A stretch of DNA of 6,403 nt from an uncultured Eubacterium sp. (lineage in GTDB: Bacteria; Bacillota; Clostridia; Peptostreptococcales; Anaerovoracaceae). Location: contig CAJJPZ010000128.1 in NCBI GenBank assembly GCA_905193765.1, positions 1 through 6,403 on the forward strand. Reading direction: 5' to 3'. Below are positions 1 through 6,145 of this stretch, piece after piece. The notes under the pieces are model-generated. The model did not search any database and had not been told where the DNA came from. It worked only from the letters and a program-made list of their open reading frames with translations. Every line of letters begins with the position of its first letter. Positions within the stretch are counted from its first letter, which is position 1. The position numbers and the translations under genes are program-made.

Positions 1-322
1 CGCCCTCACTATACCGGCCACTGGATTTCCCGGCGTCCAGTGTCAGTATGCAGTAGTCCGCCAGTATCGGGAATTCCAGGACCATCTGATCCACCTCGGT
101 GTCGCAGTTCCCACGGACGCAGAATATCTGCGACTTCCTCTCGTTGAGCATGGCGATGACTTCCTTCGGCGCGTAGCCCTCCGGCAGATCGTTCCTGGGA
201 CCGTGATAGAGTATGTCCCCCAGAAGCAGCAGCCTGTCTGCGTCCTCTCTGTCAAAAGCGTCCAGCATCCGGCGGCAGTAATGCGCCGAGCCGTGTATAT
301 CCGATGCTATCATTATTTTCAT
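1..322 (-). CDS. yfcE: YfcE-type metallophosphoesterase (phosphodiesterase), 5' part, runs off the left edge
   Basis: The first 107 codons encode a calcineurin-like metallophosphoesterase very close to what I recall of E. coli YfcE, a cytosolic metal-dependent phosphodiesterase of about 184 residues whose physiological substrate is not settled. The metal-site signatures are visible in order: the SDIHG block with D8 and H10, the GD pair at G35-D36, H40 in the stretch HGPRNDLPEGYAP (40-52), and the GNCD block with N72 (71-74). The C-terminal histidine motifs lie outside the window. The start is fixed by a GGAGG at 331-335 placed 8 bases before the ATG. No good promoter is seen directly upstream, so expression probably depends on readthrough from rpmE past the hairpins at 335-383. 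The family call is firm; the exact YfcE subgroup is somewhat less so. Confidence 0.93.
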   Translation of the reverse strand, partial: MKIMIASDIHGSAHYCRRMLDAFDREDADRLLLLGDILYHGPRNDLPEGYAPKEVIAMLNERKSQIFCVRGNCDTEVDQMVLEFPILADYCILTLDAGKSSGRYSEG

Positions 323-334
323 ATATGTTTCCTC

Positions 335-361
335 CGGTCGTTTTCAAAAAGAAAACGACCG
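335..361 (-). promoter_or_regulatory. 11-bp perfect hairpin just before the yfcE ribosome binding site
   Basis: The arms CGGTCGTTTTC (361-351) and GAAAACGACCG (345-335) pair perfectly around a 5-base T loop on the coding strand. The last paired base is the first G of the yfcE GGAGG. The 5' arm shares bases 357-361 with the 3' arm of the preceding terminator hairpin, so the two stems cannot form together. It may protect the yfcE message or modulate access to its ribosome binding site. The function is inferred only from the geometry. Confidence 0.6.
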
Positions 362-383
362 CTCTGCATATCGCAAAGCGGTC
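346..383 (-). terminator. Rho-independent terminator after rpmE
   Basis: On the minus strand, GACCGCT (383-377) pairs with AGCGGTC (363-357). A further 3-bp TGC/GCA stem sits inside it after one mismatch, and the terminal loop is GATAT. The hairpin is followed directly by GTTTTCTTTTT (356-346). This is a canonical intrinsic terminator about 60 bases beyond the rpmE stop codon. A small extra hairpin, TTCCCGT/ACGGGAA (437-420), lies between the stop codon and the terminator. Confidence 0.8.
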
Positions 384-390
384 ATTGTTG

Positions 391-400
391 AATACGTATT
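391..400. other. 10-base perfect palindrome between rpmE and yfcE
   Basis: AATACGTATT is a perfect palindrome in the short intergenic stretch upstream of the rpmE terminator. It could be a protein-binding site, but no promoter is recognisable next to it and a 10-base palindrome can occur by chance. Confidence 0.2.
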
Positions 401-443
401 TTCAGTTTCGTATCGAGATTTCCCGTATGCACGGGAACAATAG

Positions 444-644
444 TTAGTCAAGGTTGTACTTGCTCTTGAATTTCTCAACACGTCCGCCTCTGTGAGCGAA
501 TTTCTGCTGTCCTGTAAAGAATGGATGGCACGCTGAGCAAATGTCTGTTCTGATTTCGTCCTGTACAGACCTTGTCATAAATGTGTTACCGCATGCGCAA
601 GTTACTTTACATTCCTTGTATTCAGGATGGATTCCTTTTTTCAT
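444..644 (-). CDS. rpmE: 50S ribosomal protein L31, zinc-binding (C+) type
   Basis: This 66-residue protein is a component of the large ribosomal subunit, located at the bridge to the small subunit. It begins MKKGIHPEYKECKV and contains the family hallmark CSACHPFFTGQQKF (36-49), then RGGRVEKF. The four zinc ligands C16, C18, C36 and C39 are all present. It is therefore the C+ form, not the cysteine-free form (YtiA type) used under zinc starvation. The start is set by AAGAGGTG at 651-658, 6 bases before the ATG; the in-frame ATG at 680 lacks a ribosome binding site and would add a non-family extension. It has its own promoter (712-740) and terminator (346-383). Its length matches the family. 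Confidence 0.97.
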   Translation of the reverse strand: MKKGIHPEYKECKVTCACGNTFMTRSVQDEIRTDICSACHPFFTGQQKFAHRGGRVEKFKSKYNLD

Positions 645-690
645 GCTAATCACCTCTTTCTTGCTCCGGCTTTTGACCATCGCATATTTA

Positions 691-704
691 CTGTGTATTC
701 ACAG
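691..704 (-). other. Small hairpin at the predicted 5' end of the rpmE transcript
   Basis: CTGTG (704-700) and CACAG (695-691) pair around a 4-base AATA loop on the coding strand. With the -10 box at 712-717, transcription should start near 705, so this hairpin would sit at the very 5' end of the mRNA. Such stems commonly protect messages from 5' decay. A role in L31 autoregulation is possible but nothing here demonstrates it. Confidence 0.35.
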
Positions 705-711
705 CATTTTA

Positions 712-740
712 ATGATACCACAGCATCCCCACAGGTTCAA
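712..740 (-). promoter_or_regulatory. Housekeeping-type promoter of rpmE
   Basis: Coding-strand TTGAAC (740-735) and TATCAT (717-712) are separated by exactly 17 bases. The -10 is preceded by TGG, giving an extended -10. This is a good match to the vegetative sigma consensus. The predicted leader is about 60 bases. The -35 box lies only 11 bases beyond the stop codon of the heptad-repeat gene, with no convincing terminator in between. Confidence 0.75.
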
Positions 741-751
741 GCCTTTTTTGC

Positions 752-2863
752 TTATTCACCCGAGACTTTTGTCTTGTAGATGAACTTCACGCTTCCGTCC
801 ATTCCGTCAGGGAGTTCAGTGAATGTCTTGTAATCCTTGCCTGCTTTGATGATGGAATCAAGGTTCCCTGTAACGCCCTTGAGGTCATTGTTGTACATAT
901 CGACGATCTTGCTGATGCCCTCATTGTAAAGCTGTTTCATGCCTTTCTGAAGCTGCAGTGCGCCTGCATCCAGCTTCTTGACGCCGCTTATCAGCTGTAC
1001 CGATGAAGCGTTGAGCCGGGACATTCCTGCTGCCAGCTCTGATGCGCCTGAGCTGATGGACTGCTGTCCTGCTGCCAGTGTTGATGCTCCGTCTGCCAGA
1101 TCCTTGGCTCCCGACGTCAGGGATGGATCATCCTTTGTGCCCTTTGCAGTTGCAAGACCCAGTCCTGCTGCCAGTTCGCCTGCTCCTGCTTCAAGACCTG
1201 CCGCGCCCTTTATCATGCCCGGATTTTTCTCTGTGCCGTCTCCGTCAAGACCGGCCTTTATAGCTGATATCCCGCCTGCCACGCTGGCTGAACCTTTGAC
1301 GAGACCCGGATTCTTAGCAGTTCCGTCGCCATTGACTCCCGCCGCGATCTGCTTTGCTCCGTCTGAAACTTTCTTCGAACCTGCCTGAAGCTTGCTGACT
1401 TTTTCAGTGGACATTAAGCTGCCCATTGCTTGCTGTATCTTTTCGGAATTTTCTATCGCAGTTATTGCAGCGTCTATCTGCTTCTGCTGGGTTTCGTCGG
1501 CACCCTCAATAGATTTAAGAGCTGCTTTCGCTTTCTCGAGGCTTGTCACGCTGGCTGTGATACTCTGTGCCGCTCCGCTGAGTGTCGAAGCCAGTTCGTC
1601 GATACCTGCAGCCACTGCAGCCGATCCCGTTACCAGACCCGGATCATCCTCAGTACCGTTCCCGTTGACTCCGGCCGCGATCTTCTGTATTCCCGACGAA
1701 ACTGCTGCCGATCCGTCAGCCAGACCTGTCTGTTTCGATGTACCGTTTATCCCTGCGGCTATGCTCTGCACGCCTGTATTTATGCTCTGGCTGCCTGCGT
1801 AGAGCTTTTCTGCGCCCTCACGCATGGACCCCAGCTTGCTTTCCAGTATGCTGGAGAACTTCTGAGAGCTCGACGCCAGCGTCTTGCTTCCGGAAAGTGC
1901 TGAAGCTGCGCCCTTGTCCAGTCTGGATGCACCTTTATCCAGCTTTGATACGCCGCTCTTCAGCGTGCCTGTCTTGCTGTTCAGCATGTGTATGCCGTCA
2001 TAGAGCTCCGTGGATCCGCTGACCAGCTTCTTCGCGCCGCTGTCCAGCTCCTTCACCTGTTCGTCCAGATCCAGGCTGTCGAATTCGCTTGTGTCCACGT
2101 CCTGGAAAATGTCGCTGGTCACTATCGTCATCATATCCTCGAGACTGAAGTCTTTCGCTTCGCCTGTTATCGTTACTGTATCCGATATCCCCAGTTTGTC
2201 TTCTGAGATGTCCAGGCTGTCTGCCAGTCCCGGCGCTGCCATTCCCACAACGATCATCTTCTCACCGTCGTCTATGACCTTGCCGCTGCTTATGGTGACA
2301 TTTTTCATGCAGTCATCCTCCACCAGGAATCCCGTCATGACGATGAACGGCACCTTGACTCCGCCGGATGCACTCTGCTTGTTGTCGTATTTTATCTCGA
2401 TCTTCACATCTCCGCTTTTGCCCTGAAGCTTTTCGCCGGTGGTCTGCTTGCCGTCGAGATAGTATTTTATGCTCATATCCACAGGGGCTTCCTTGTCGGT
2501 CTTGCCCTGATAGTAGATGTCGTTGCCCTTGGCCTGCCATGTAATCTTGTCGCCTGAGCCCTTCTTGAACTTTTCCTTGCCCTTCACGTTCTCGATGTCC
2601 TTGAGAGTCGTCTCATCGGAGATTGTATCGGTGGAATTCTTGTTGGAAAGGTGATCACTGACGATCACGTCATTCTGTGCTCCCGTTGAGTCGGTGATCA
2701 CATATACCGTTTCTTCTTTTGTCGTCTTGCCTGCTGCAAATACCGGAGTTGCGGCGGCTGCTGTCATGGAAACCGTTACAAGTGCTGCTGTCAGGCATGC
2801 CAGCACTCTGCGTCCTTTTCCCTGTCTCCCGGATCCGTATCCGGCACTATGACTGAAAATCAT
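752..2863 (-). CDS. Secreted Leu-x-x-Gly heptad-repeat protein partnered with the MMPL transporter
   Basis: A 703-residue exported protein. Residues 1-43 form a signal peptide: basic RQGKGRR, a hydrophobic core at about 20-37, and likely cleavage after VFA at 43. Residues 44-255 form a beta-rich N-terminal region with GNDIYYQG (113-120), VPFIVMTGFL (171-180) and an IDDGEKMIVVGMAAPGL stretch (197-213). From about 265 to 645 it is dominated by L-x-x-G heptads (LDKGASRLDKG and similar), as in the heptads of YhgE/Pip-type proteins. A glycine-poor, probable coiled-coil segment (about 421-491) interrupts them. No C-terminal membrane anchor or LPXTG motif is visible. The ATG follows AAGGAGGAC by 8-9 bases; the longer in-frame reading from 2953 overlaps the upstream gene and would bury the signal peptide. 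It lies 37 bases after the MMPL stop codon, so it is co-transcribed. It is probably an extracytoplasmic partner of the permease; the exact role is unknown. Confidence 0.88.
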   Translation of the reverse strand: MIFSHSAGYGSGRQGKGRRVLACLTAALVTVSMTAAAATPVFAAGKTTKEETVYVITDSTGAQNDVIVSDHLSNKNSTDTISDETTLKDIENVKGKEKFKKGSGDKITWQAKGNDIYYQGKTDKEAPVDMSIKYYLDGKQTTGEKLQGKSGDVKIEIKYDNKQSASGGVKVPFIVMTGFLVEDDCMKNVTISSGKVIDDGEKMIVVGMAAPGLADSLDISEDKLGISDTVTITGEAKDFSLEDMMTIVTSDIFQDVDTSEFDSLDLDEQVKELDSGAKKLVSGSTELYDGIHMLNSKTGTLKSGVSKLDKGASRLDKGAASALSGSKTLASSSQKFSSILESKLGSMREGAEKLYAGSQSINTGVQSIAAGINGTSKQTGLADGSAAVSSGIQKIAAGVNGNGTEDDPGLVTGSAAVAAGIDELASTLSGAAQSITASVTSLEKAKAALKSIEGADETQQKQIDAAITAIENSEKIQQAMGSLMSTEKVSKLQAGSKKVSDGAKQIAAGVNGDGTAKNPGLVKGSASVAGGISAIKAGLDGDGTEKNPGMIKGAAGLEAGAGELAAGLGLATAKGTKDDPSLTSGAKDLADGASTLAAGQQSISSGASELAAGMSRLNASSVQLISGVKKLDAGALQLQKGMKQLYNEGISKIVDMYNNDLKGVTGNLDSIIKAGKDYKTFTELPDGMDGSVKFIYKTKVSGE
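1088..1762 (-). repeat. Internal 27-29-residue repeats with NGDGTxxxPG loops in the heptad protein
   Basis: Five related units occur inside the coding sequence at residues 368-391, 395-420, 506-531, 535-560 and 564-592. Each runs I-A-A-G-V-N-G-(D/N)-G-T-x-x-x-P-G-L-V-x-G-(S/A)-A, with a 29-residue (87-base) period for the best copies. Copy 1 has a shortened loop (GINGTSKQTG) and copy 5 a diverged one (AKGTKDDPS). Copies 1-2 and 3-5 are separated by the coiled-coil segment (1391-1603). The Asp/Asn/Gly-rich loop interrupts the helical heptads. Confidence 0.8.
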
Positions 2864-2900
2864 TTTATTCGTCCTCCTTGTCACTGATCCTGTATCCTTG

Positions 2901-5024
2901 TTACTGCGCCTGCCCGCCGGATGCGGGATCAGACTCAGGCAGCGTGTCTGCATTGCCGCCTTTGTTTATGAAACCTTTGCTGGTCTTTATTATCAGCTTG
3001 TCGAAAATCATGAATGCTGACGGCAGTATGAACATTACCACCAGCAGACTCACTATGGCGCCTCTTGCCATCAGTGTACACAGCGAGCTGATTATATCTA
3101 TGTCCGAGTATATGCCGACGCCGAACGTTGCTGCGAAGAAGCTCAGCGCGCTGACCACTACCGAAGGCATCGATGTAGAGTGGGCGATCCATATGGATTC
3201 GTGCTTGCTCCTGCCTGCGTACCGCTCCGTCTTGTACCTGGTGGTCATCAGTATGGCATAGTCCACCGTGGCTCCCAGCTGTATCGTACTGATACATATC
3301 GATGCTATGAACGGCAGCTCCGTGCCGGTGTAGAACGGGATACCCAGGTTTATGAATATGGCCAGCTCTATGACTGCCACCAGTATCACCGGCAGTGATA
3401 TGGATTTGAGCGTCAGTGCGATGATCAGGAATATCGCCAGTATCGACAGACTGTTTACTACCTTGAAGTCTTTATCCGTTATGGATATCAGATCCTTGGT
3501 GCACGGCGCTTCGCCGATCAGCATGCCTTTGCTGTCGTATTTGTCGATCACTTTGTTGATGGTGTCTATCTGCTTGTTGACATTGTCGCTGGCCACTTTG
3601 TATTCAGAGTTTATGACCAGCAGCTGCCAGTTGCTGCTCTTGACTTTGCCTGTAAGCTCCGACGGAAGCATCTCATCAGGGACCGCAGGTCCCACTATAC
3701 TTTCCATACCCAGAGTATACTTGACTCCGTCCACTTTATCGATATCCTTCATCATATTCTCGACGTCTTTCTTAGGCATGTCTGCATCCACCAGCAGCAT
3801 GTGGGTGGTGTTCATGTCGAATTCATCGCCCAGTTTCTCGTTGGCTACTGCAAAAGGCAGAGTCTGCGGTACGCTTTTATCCAGATTGTAATAAACGTCC
3901 GTGTGACTGTAGCCTATGTATGCAGGTATCAGCAGAACGATGAATATGACTACGAACACTCCCGGTTTCTTCGTCACTATATTGGAAAGCTTGTCGAACT
4001 TCGGCAGCACACCTCTGTGTCTTGTCTTGTTTATAAGCTTTTCGAACGTAAGTATCAGTGACGGCAGTATTGTCACACATCCGATGACTCCCAGCAGTAC
4101 GCCTTTTGCCATGACTATGCCCAGATCCATGCCCAGTGTGAAGGTCATGAAGCAAAGTGCCAGGAAGCCTGCTATCGTAGTCAGGGAGCTGCCTGCCACT
4201 GATGTGAGCGTACTTGCTATGGCGTGAGACATGGCCTTGTTCTTGTCGTCAGGATATATCTGCTGCTGTTCCTCGTAGCTGTGCCACAGGAATATGGAGT
4301 AATCCATAGTGACCCCCAGCTGAAGCACCGCGCTCAGCGCTTTGGTTATATACGATATCTCGCCCATGAACACGTTGGAGCCCAGGTTGTAAAGTATCGC
4401 CATGCCGATCCCCGCGATGAACAGCACAGGTATGATCCATGAGTCCATGAATATGGCCAGTACTATGCATGCCAGCACTACTGCTATCAGTACATATACC
4501 GGTTCTTCCTTCTCCGCCAGATCCTTCAGGTCGGATACGAAGGCCGTCATGCCGCTGACGAAGCACTGTTTCCCGCCGATATGCTTTATATCCTTGACTG
4601 CCTGGAGACTTTCATCTGCCGAAGTCCCTGTATCGAAGAACACCGCCATAAGCGTGGTGTCTCCGTTGTTGAAATCCTTGTAGACGCTGTCCGGTATCAT
4701 GTCTTCCGGCACCGATATGTCCATGATGCTGTCGTACCATACGACGCTGTCTACATGATCCACCTTCTCTATTTTAGATTTAAGTGTCGCAACGTCTTTA
4801 TTTTCCATGCCGTCTACCATGACCATGGAAAATCCACCCTTGCCGAATTCGTCCAGCAGGATGTCCTGTCCTTTGATGGTCTGGATGTCGTCAGGAAGAT
4901 AGGAAAGCACATCGTAGTTTATCCTCGTCGCCATTATTCCCATAAGCGACGGGATCAGCAGAAGCACTGCTATCACTAAGATCAGCTTCCTTTTTTTTGT
5001 TACCGCCTCTCCGAATCTTAACAT
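2901..5024 (-). CDS. MMPL/RND-superfamily membrane transporter
   Basis: A 707-residue polytopic permease with the duplicated RND layout. TM1 is at about 14-33, followed by a large extracytoplasmic domain (about 34-172), then five TMs (about 175-325). TM7 (about 352-371) begins the second half, with a second extracytoplasmic domain (about 372-520) and five more TMs (about 522-676). Both halves carry the proton-relay Asp-Tyr pair on the family's central helices: GVTMDYSIFL (D241-Y242) and GATVDYAIL (D588-Y589), equivalent to the essential pairs of mycobacterial MmpL3. Family members export lipids, peptides or drugs using the proton gradient; the substrate here is unknown. I chose the start MLRFGEAV, with AGGAG at 5036-5040 lying 11 bases upstream. 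The in-frame ATG at 5033 is only 2 bases from that site, and earlier ATGs would place the promoter inside the gene. It is the first gene of the operon. Confidence 0.93.
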   Translation of the reverse strand: MLRFGEAVTKKRKLILVIAVLLLIPSLMGIMATRINYDVLSYLPDDIQTIKGQDILLDEFGKGGFSMVMVDGMENKDVATLKSKIEKVDHVDSVVWYDSIMDISVPEDMIPDSVYKDFNNGDTTLMAVFFDTGTSADESLQAVKDIKHIGGKQCFVSGMTAFVSDLKDLAEKEEPVYVLIAVVLACIVLAIFMDSWIIPVLFIAGIGMAILYNLGSNVFMGEISYITKALSAVLQLGVTMDYSIFLWHSYEEQQQIYPDDKNKAMSHAIASTLTSVAGSSLTTIAGFLALCFMTFTLGMDLGIVMAKGVLLGVIGCVTILPSLILTFEKLINKTRHRGVLPKFDKLSNIVTKKPGVFVVIFIVLLIPAYIGYSHTDVYYNLDKSVPQTLPFAVANEKLGDEFDMNTTHMLLVDADMPKKDVENMMKDIDKVDGVKYTLGMESIVGPAVPDEMLPSELTGKVKSSNWQLLVINSEYKVASDNVNKQIDTINKVIDKYDSKGMLIGEAPCTKDLISITDKDFKVVNSLSILAIFLIIALTLKSISLPVILVAVIELAIFINLGIPFYTGTELPFIASICISTIQLGATVDYAILMTTRYKTERYAGRSKHESIWIAHSTSMPSVVVSALSFFAATFGVGIYSDIDIISSLCTLMARGAIVSLLVVMFILPSAFMIFDKLIIKTSKGFINKGGNADTLPESDPASGGQAQ

Positions 5025-5058
5025 TTCCGTCATCTCTCCTATATATGTAAATATTAAT

Positions 5059-5086
5059 ATGATAGTATAGTCTATACCACAGTAAA
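5059..5086 (-). promoter_or_regulatory. Promoter of the MMPL/heptad operon
   Basis: On the coding strand, TTTACT (5086-5081) and TATCAT (5064-5059) are separated by 16 bases. The leader to the MMPL start is about 30 bases. The -35 box is weak and the -10 is good, as expected of a repressible promoter. A second possible -10, TATACT (5069-5064), lacks a matching -35. The spacer is occupied by the palindromic operator described separately. Confidence 0.5.
5065..5077. promoter_or_regulatory. Probable TetR-family operator in the operon promoter
   Basis: GTATAG-T-CTATAC is a perfect 6+1+6 palindrome on the plus strand, lying within the spacer between the -35 and -10 boxes of the MMPL promoter. A related arm, GGTATGCTATA (5089-5099), lies further upstream as an inverted partner of CTATACC (5072-5078), so a second repressor dimer could bind. 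The position is ideal for blocking RNA polymerase, and a TetR-family gene ends just upstream. No matching palindrome is seen in front of the regulator gene itself. Binding is inferred. Confidence 0.55.
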
Positions 5087-5103
5087 AAGGTATGCTATAA
5101 ACA

Positions 5104-5134
5104 ATAAAAAAATGGTGCACAAAATTTGTGCACC
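5104..5134 (-). terminator. Rho-independent terminator of the TetR-family gene
   Basis: GGTGCACAAA (5134-5125) and TTTGTGCACC (5123-5114) are perfectly complementary around a single central base, so at least 8 bp pair with an AATTT loop. The stem is followed by ATTTTTTTATT on the coding strand. It lies 14 bases past the regulator's stop codon and isolates it from the operon promoter immediately downstream. Confidence 0.88.
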
Positions 5135-5148
5135 TGTTATCGTCTGTA

Positions 5149-5727
5149 TTAATTTTCTAAATTTTCCGCTACCTTCTGGGCACTTTCCAGCGCGCCTTTC
5201 ACGGTCCCCCGGAACATGCACTCGCACACCATAGCCAGCTTATCCGGCGCCAGATCCATGTCGTCACTGATCCACTGCAGCACTCTGGCAACGAATGCAT
5301 GCTGGTAAAACTCCGCTGTGAGCTTCACCGCTTCTTCGCTCACCGGCATATCTTCTGCGTACAGTTCTATGATCTCCATCGCATACTTCGAGATCACCTG
5401 AACAAGATACAGGGACAGATCCCCTCTGCTTATGGAATCGTAGACGTGCCTTATCATGCGTTTATTCCCGTAAAGATATTCGAGGCCTTCCACGAACATT
5501 TCCCCGAGTCCGGAATCGTCTTTCTTGTATCTTCCTATGAGCTCTTCAGCCTGGGCCGCAAAGATCCAGCTGCAAAGATCATATATATCCTGAAAGTGGT
5601 AGTAAAATGTGTTTCTCGTCATACCGCAGTCATCTGTTATCTCTCTTATGGTTATCTTATCAATAGGCTTTTTTTCCAGAAGCCTGGTAACGGAAGCAGC
5701 TATCGCTTTCTTTGTCAAATTCGCCAT
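5149..5727 (-). CDS. TetR/AcrR-family transcriptional regulator, DhaS-like C-terminal type
   Basis: A 192-residue protein with the N-terminal TetR DNA-binding domain. Residues 25-46 (ITIREITDDCGMTRNTFYYHF) form the helix-turn-helix and the signature F41-Y42-Y43-H44-F45, followed by an all-helical ligand or dimerisation domain (about 55-188). The opening MANLTKKAIAAS and the DIYDL after the helix-turn-helix resemble the DhaS-like TetR proteins common in Clostridia. It is most likely the repressor of the MMPL operon that follows in the same direction, acting at the palindrome 5065-5077. The start is the only ATG available after an in-frame stop at 5731-5733. However, the nearest strong ribosome binding site, GGAGG (5743-5747), is 15 bases away, which suggests low translation. 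The family call is firm; the target is inferred. Confidence 0.92.
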   Translation of the reverse strand: MANLTKKAIAASVTRLLEKKPIDKITIREITDDCGMTRNTFYYHFQDIYDLCSWIFAAQAEELIGRYKKDDSGLGEMFVEGLEYLYGNKRMIRHVYDSISRGDLSLYLVQVISKYAMEIIELYAEDMPVSEEAVKLTAEFYQHAFVARVLQWISDDMDLAPDKLAMVCECMFRGTVKGALESAQKVAENLEN

Positions 5728-5777
5728 ATATTAAAACTCGTTCCTCCCAATCGATCCTCTGACCTGGATTTCTTTCT

Positions 5778-5806
5778 ATTTTAGCACATTTTTCCGAAAA
5801 CTACCA
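5778..5806 (-). promoter_or_regulatory. Extended -10 promoter of the TetR-family gene
   Basis: Coding-strand TGC-TAAAAT (5786-5778) is an extended -10 element about 50 bases before the start codon. The -35 position at 17-base spacing reads TGGTAG (5806-5801), a poor box, but the TGN element can compensate. That -35 region falls inside half-repeat 5794-5807 of the neighbouring array. Confidence 0.5.
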
Positions 5807-5807
5807 T
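5794..5807 (-). repeat. Solitary half-repeat overlapping the TetR promoter
   Basis: On the minus strand it reads ATGGTAGTTTTCGG, the array consensus with AG deleted. It has no close partner; the nearest opposite-facing copy is at 5875. Its outer end coincides with the -35 position of the TetR-gene promoter. Confidence 0.6.
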
Positions 5808-5874
5808 TACTTTTTCTGCCCGGGAGGGGCTGAGGCACTGTATAATCGGCGGATAGTCCCCCACGATCCATTGC

Positions 5875-5916
5875 ATGGTAGAGTTTTACGGGGTTCATAC
5901 GGCAAAAACCTACCAT
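5875..5916. repeat. Palindromic repeat unit 1
   Basis: ATGGTAGAGTTTTACGG (5875-5891) faces CGGCAAAAACCTACCAT (5900-5916). Seven outer base pairs and the TTTT/AAAA block match, with two mismatches between them, so the unit can form a long hairpin with a short loop. Confidence 0.75.
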
Positions 5917-5939
5917 CGCCGATCGGCATGGTTTTTCGG
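5913..5939. repeat. Near-perfect palindrome leading into a degenerate half-repeat
   Basis: CCAT-C-GCCGATCGGC-ATGG (5913-5931) is palindromic except for one extra C. It joins the end of unit 1 to ATGGTTTTTCGG (5928-5939), which looks like the array half-site with its internal TAG lost. Confidence 0.5.
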
Positions 5940-5959
5940 ATCGCATGCATCAGATCCAG

Positions 5960-5998
5960 GAGTAGAGTTTTGCTGGAAAAATTTTTGAAAATCTACTC
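5960..5998. repeat. Palindromic repeat unit 2
   Basis: GAGTAGAGTTTTGCTGG (5960-5976) faces TTTTTGAAAATCTACTC (5982-5998). Both arms belong to the GAGTAG subtype and the outer seven bases are perfectly complementary. Confidence 0.75.
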
Positions 5999-6063
5999 AA
6001 CGCCCCTGCATCACCGCGTCAAAATACATAATATGGAAGTCAACCGTCGTTTCACATGTCAGA

Positions 6064-6103
6064 GAGTAGATTTTCTCCGCAAAACCCCCGAAAACTCTAC
6101 CAT
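6064..6103. repeat. Palindromic repeat unit 3
   Basis: GAGTAGATTTTCTCCGC (6064-6080) faces CCCCCGAAAACTCTACCAT (6085-6103). It combines one arm of each subtype, so the outermost bases do not pair but the GTAGA/TCTAC core and the TTTT/AAAA block do, give or take one base of slippage. Confidence 0.7.
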
Positions 6104-6145
6104 CGGCAGCCATCCTGACAGTCGAATCCACAGCGACCCGGAGCG

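Noticed and set aside
978..1802. Two long plus-strand reading frames opposite the heptad gene
   Set aside because: They mirror the Gly/Ala/Ser-rich repeats of the real minus-strand gene, have low-complexity translations and lack ribosome binding sites.
2651..2668. GTGATC/GATCAC inverted repeat
   Set aside because: It lies within the coding sequence of the heptad protein and is explained by ordinary codons.
2864..2953. 30-codon N-terminal extension of the heptad protein
   Set aside because: It overlaps the end of the MMPL gene and would place a hydrophilic stretch before the signal peptide, while the internal ATG at 2863 has a near-perfect ribosome binding site.
5025..5120. Longer N-terminus for the MMPL transporter
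   Set aside because: It would run through the promoter, the operator and part of the upstream terminator, and has no ribosome binding site.
5818..5846. Standard plus-strand promoter using TATAAT at 5841
   Set aside because: The -35 positions at 16-18 bases read GC-rich sequence unlike TTGACA. It is kept only as a speculative element of one finding.
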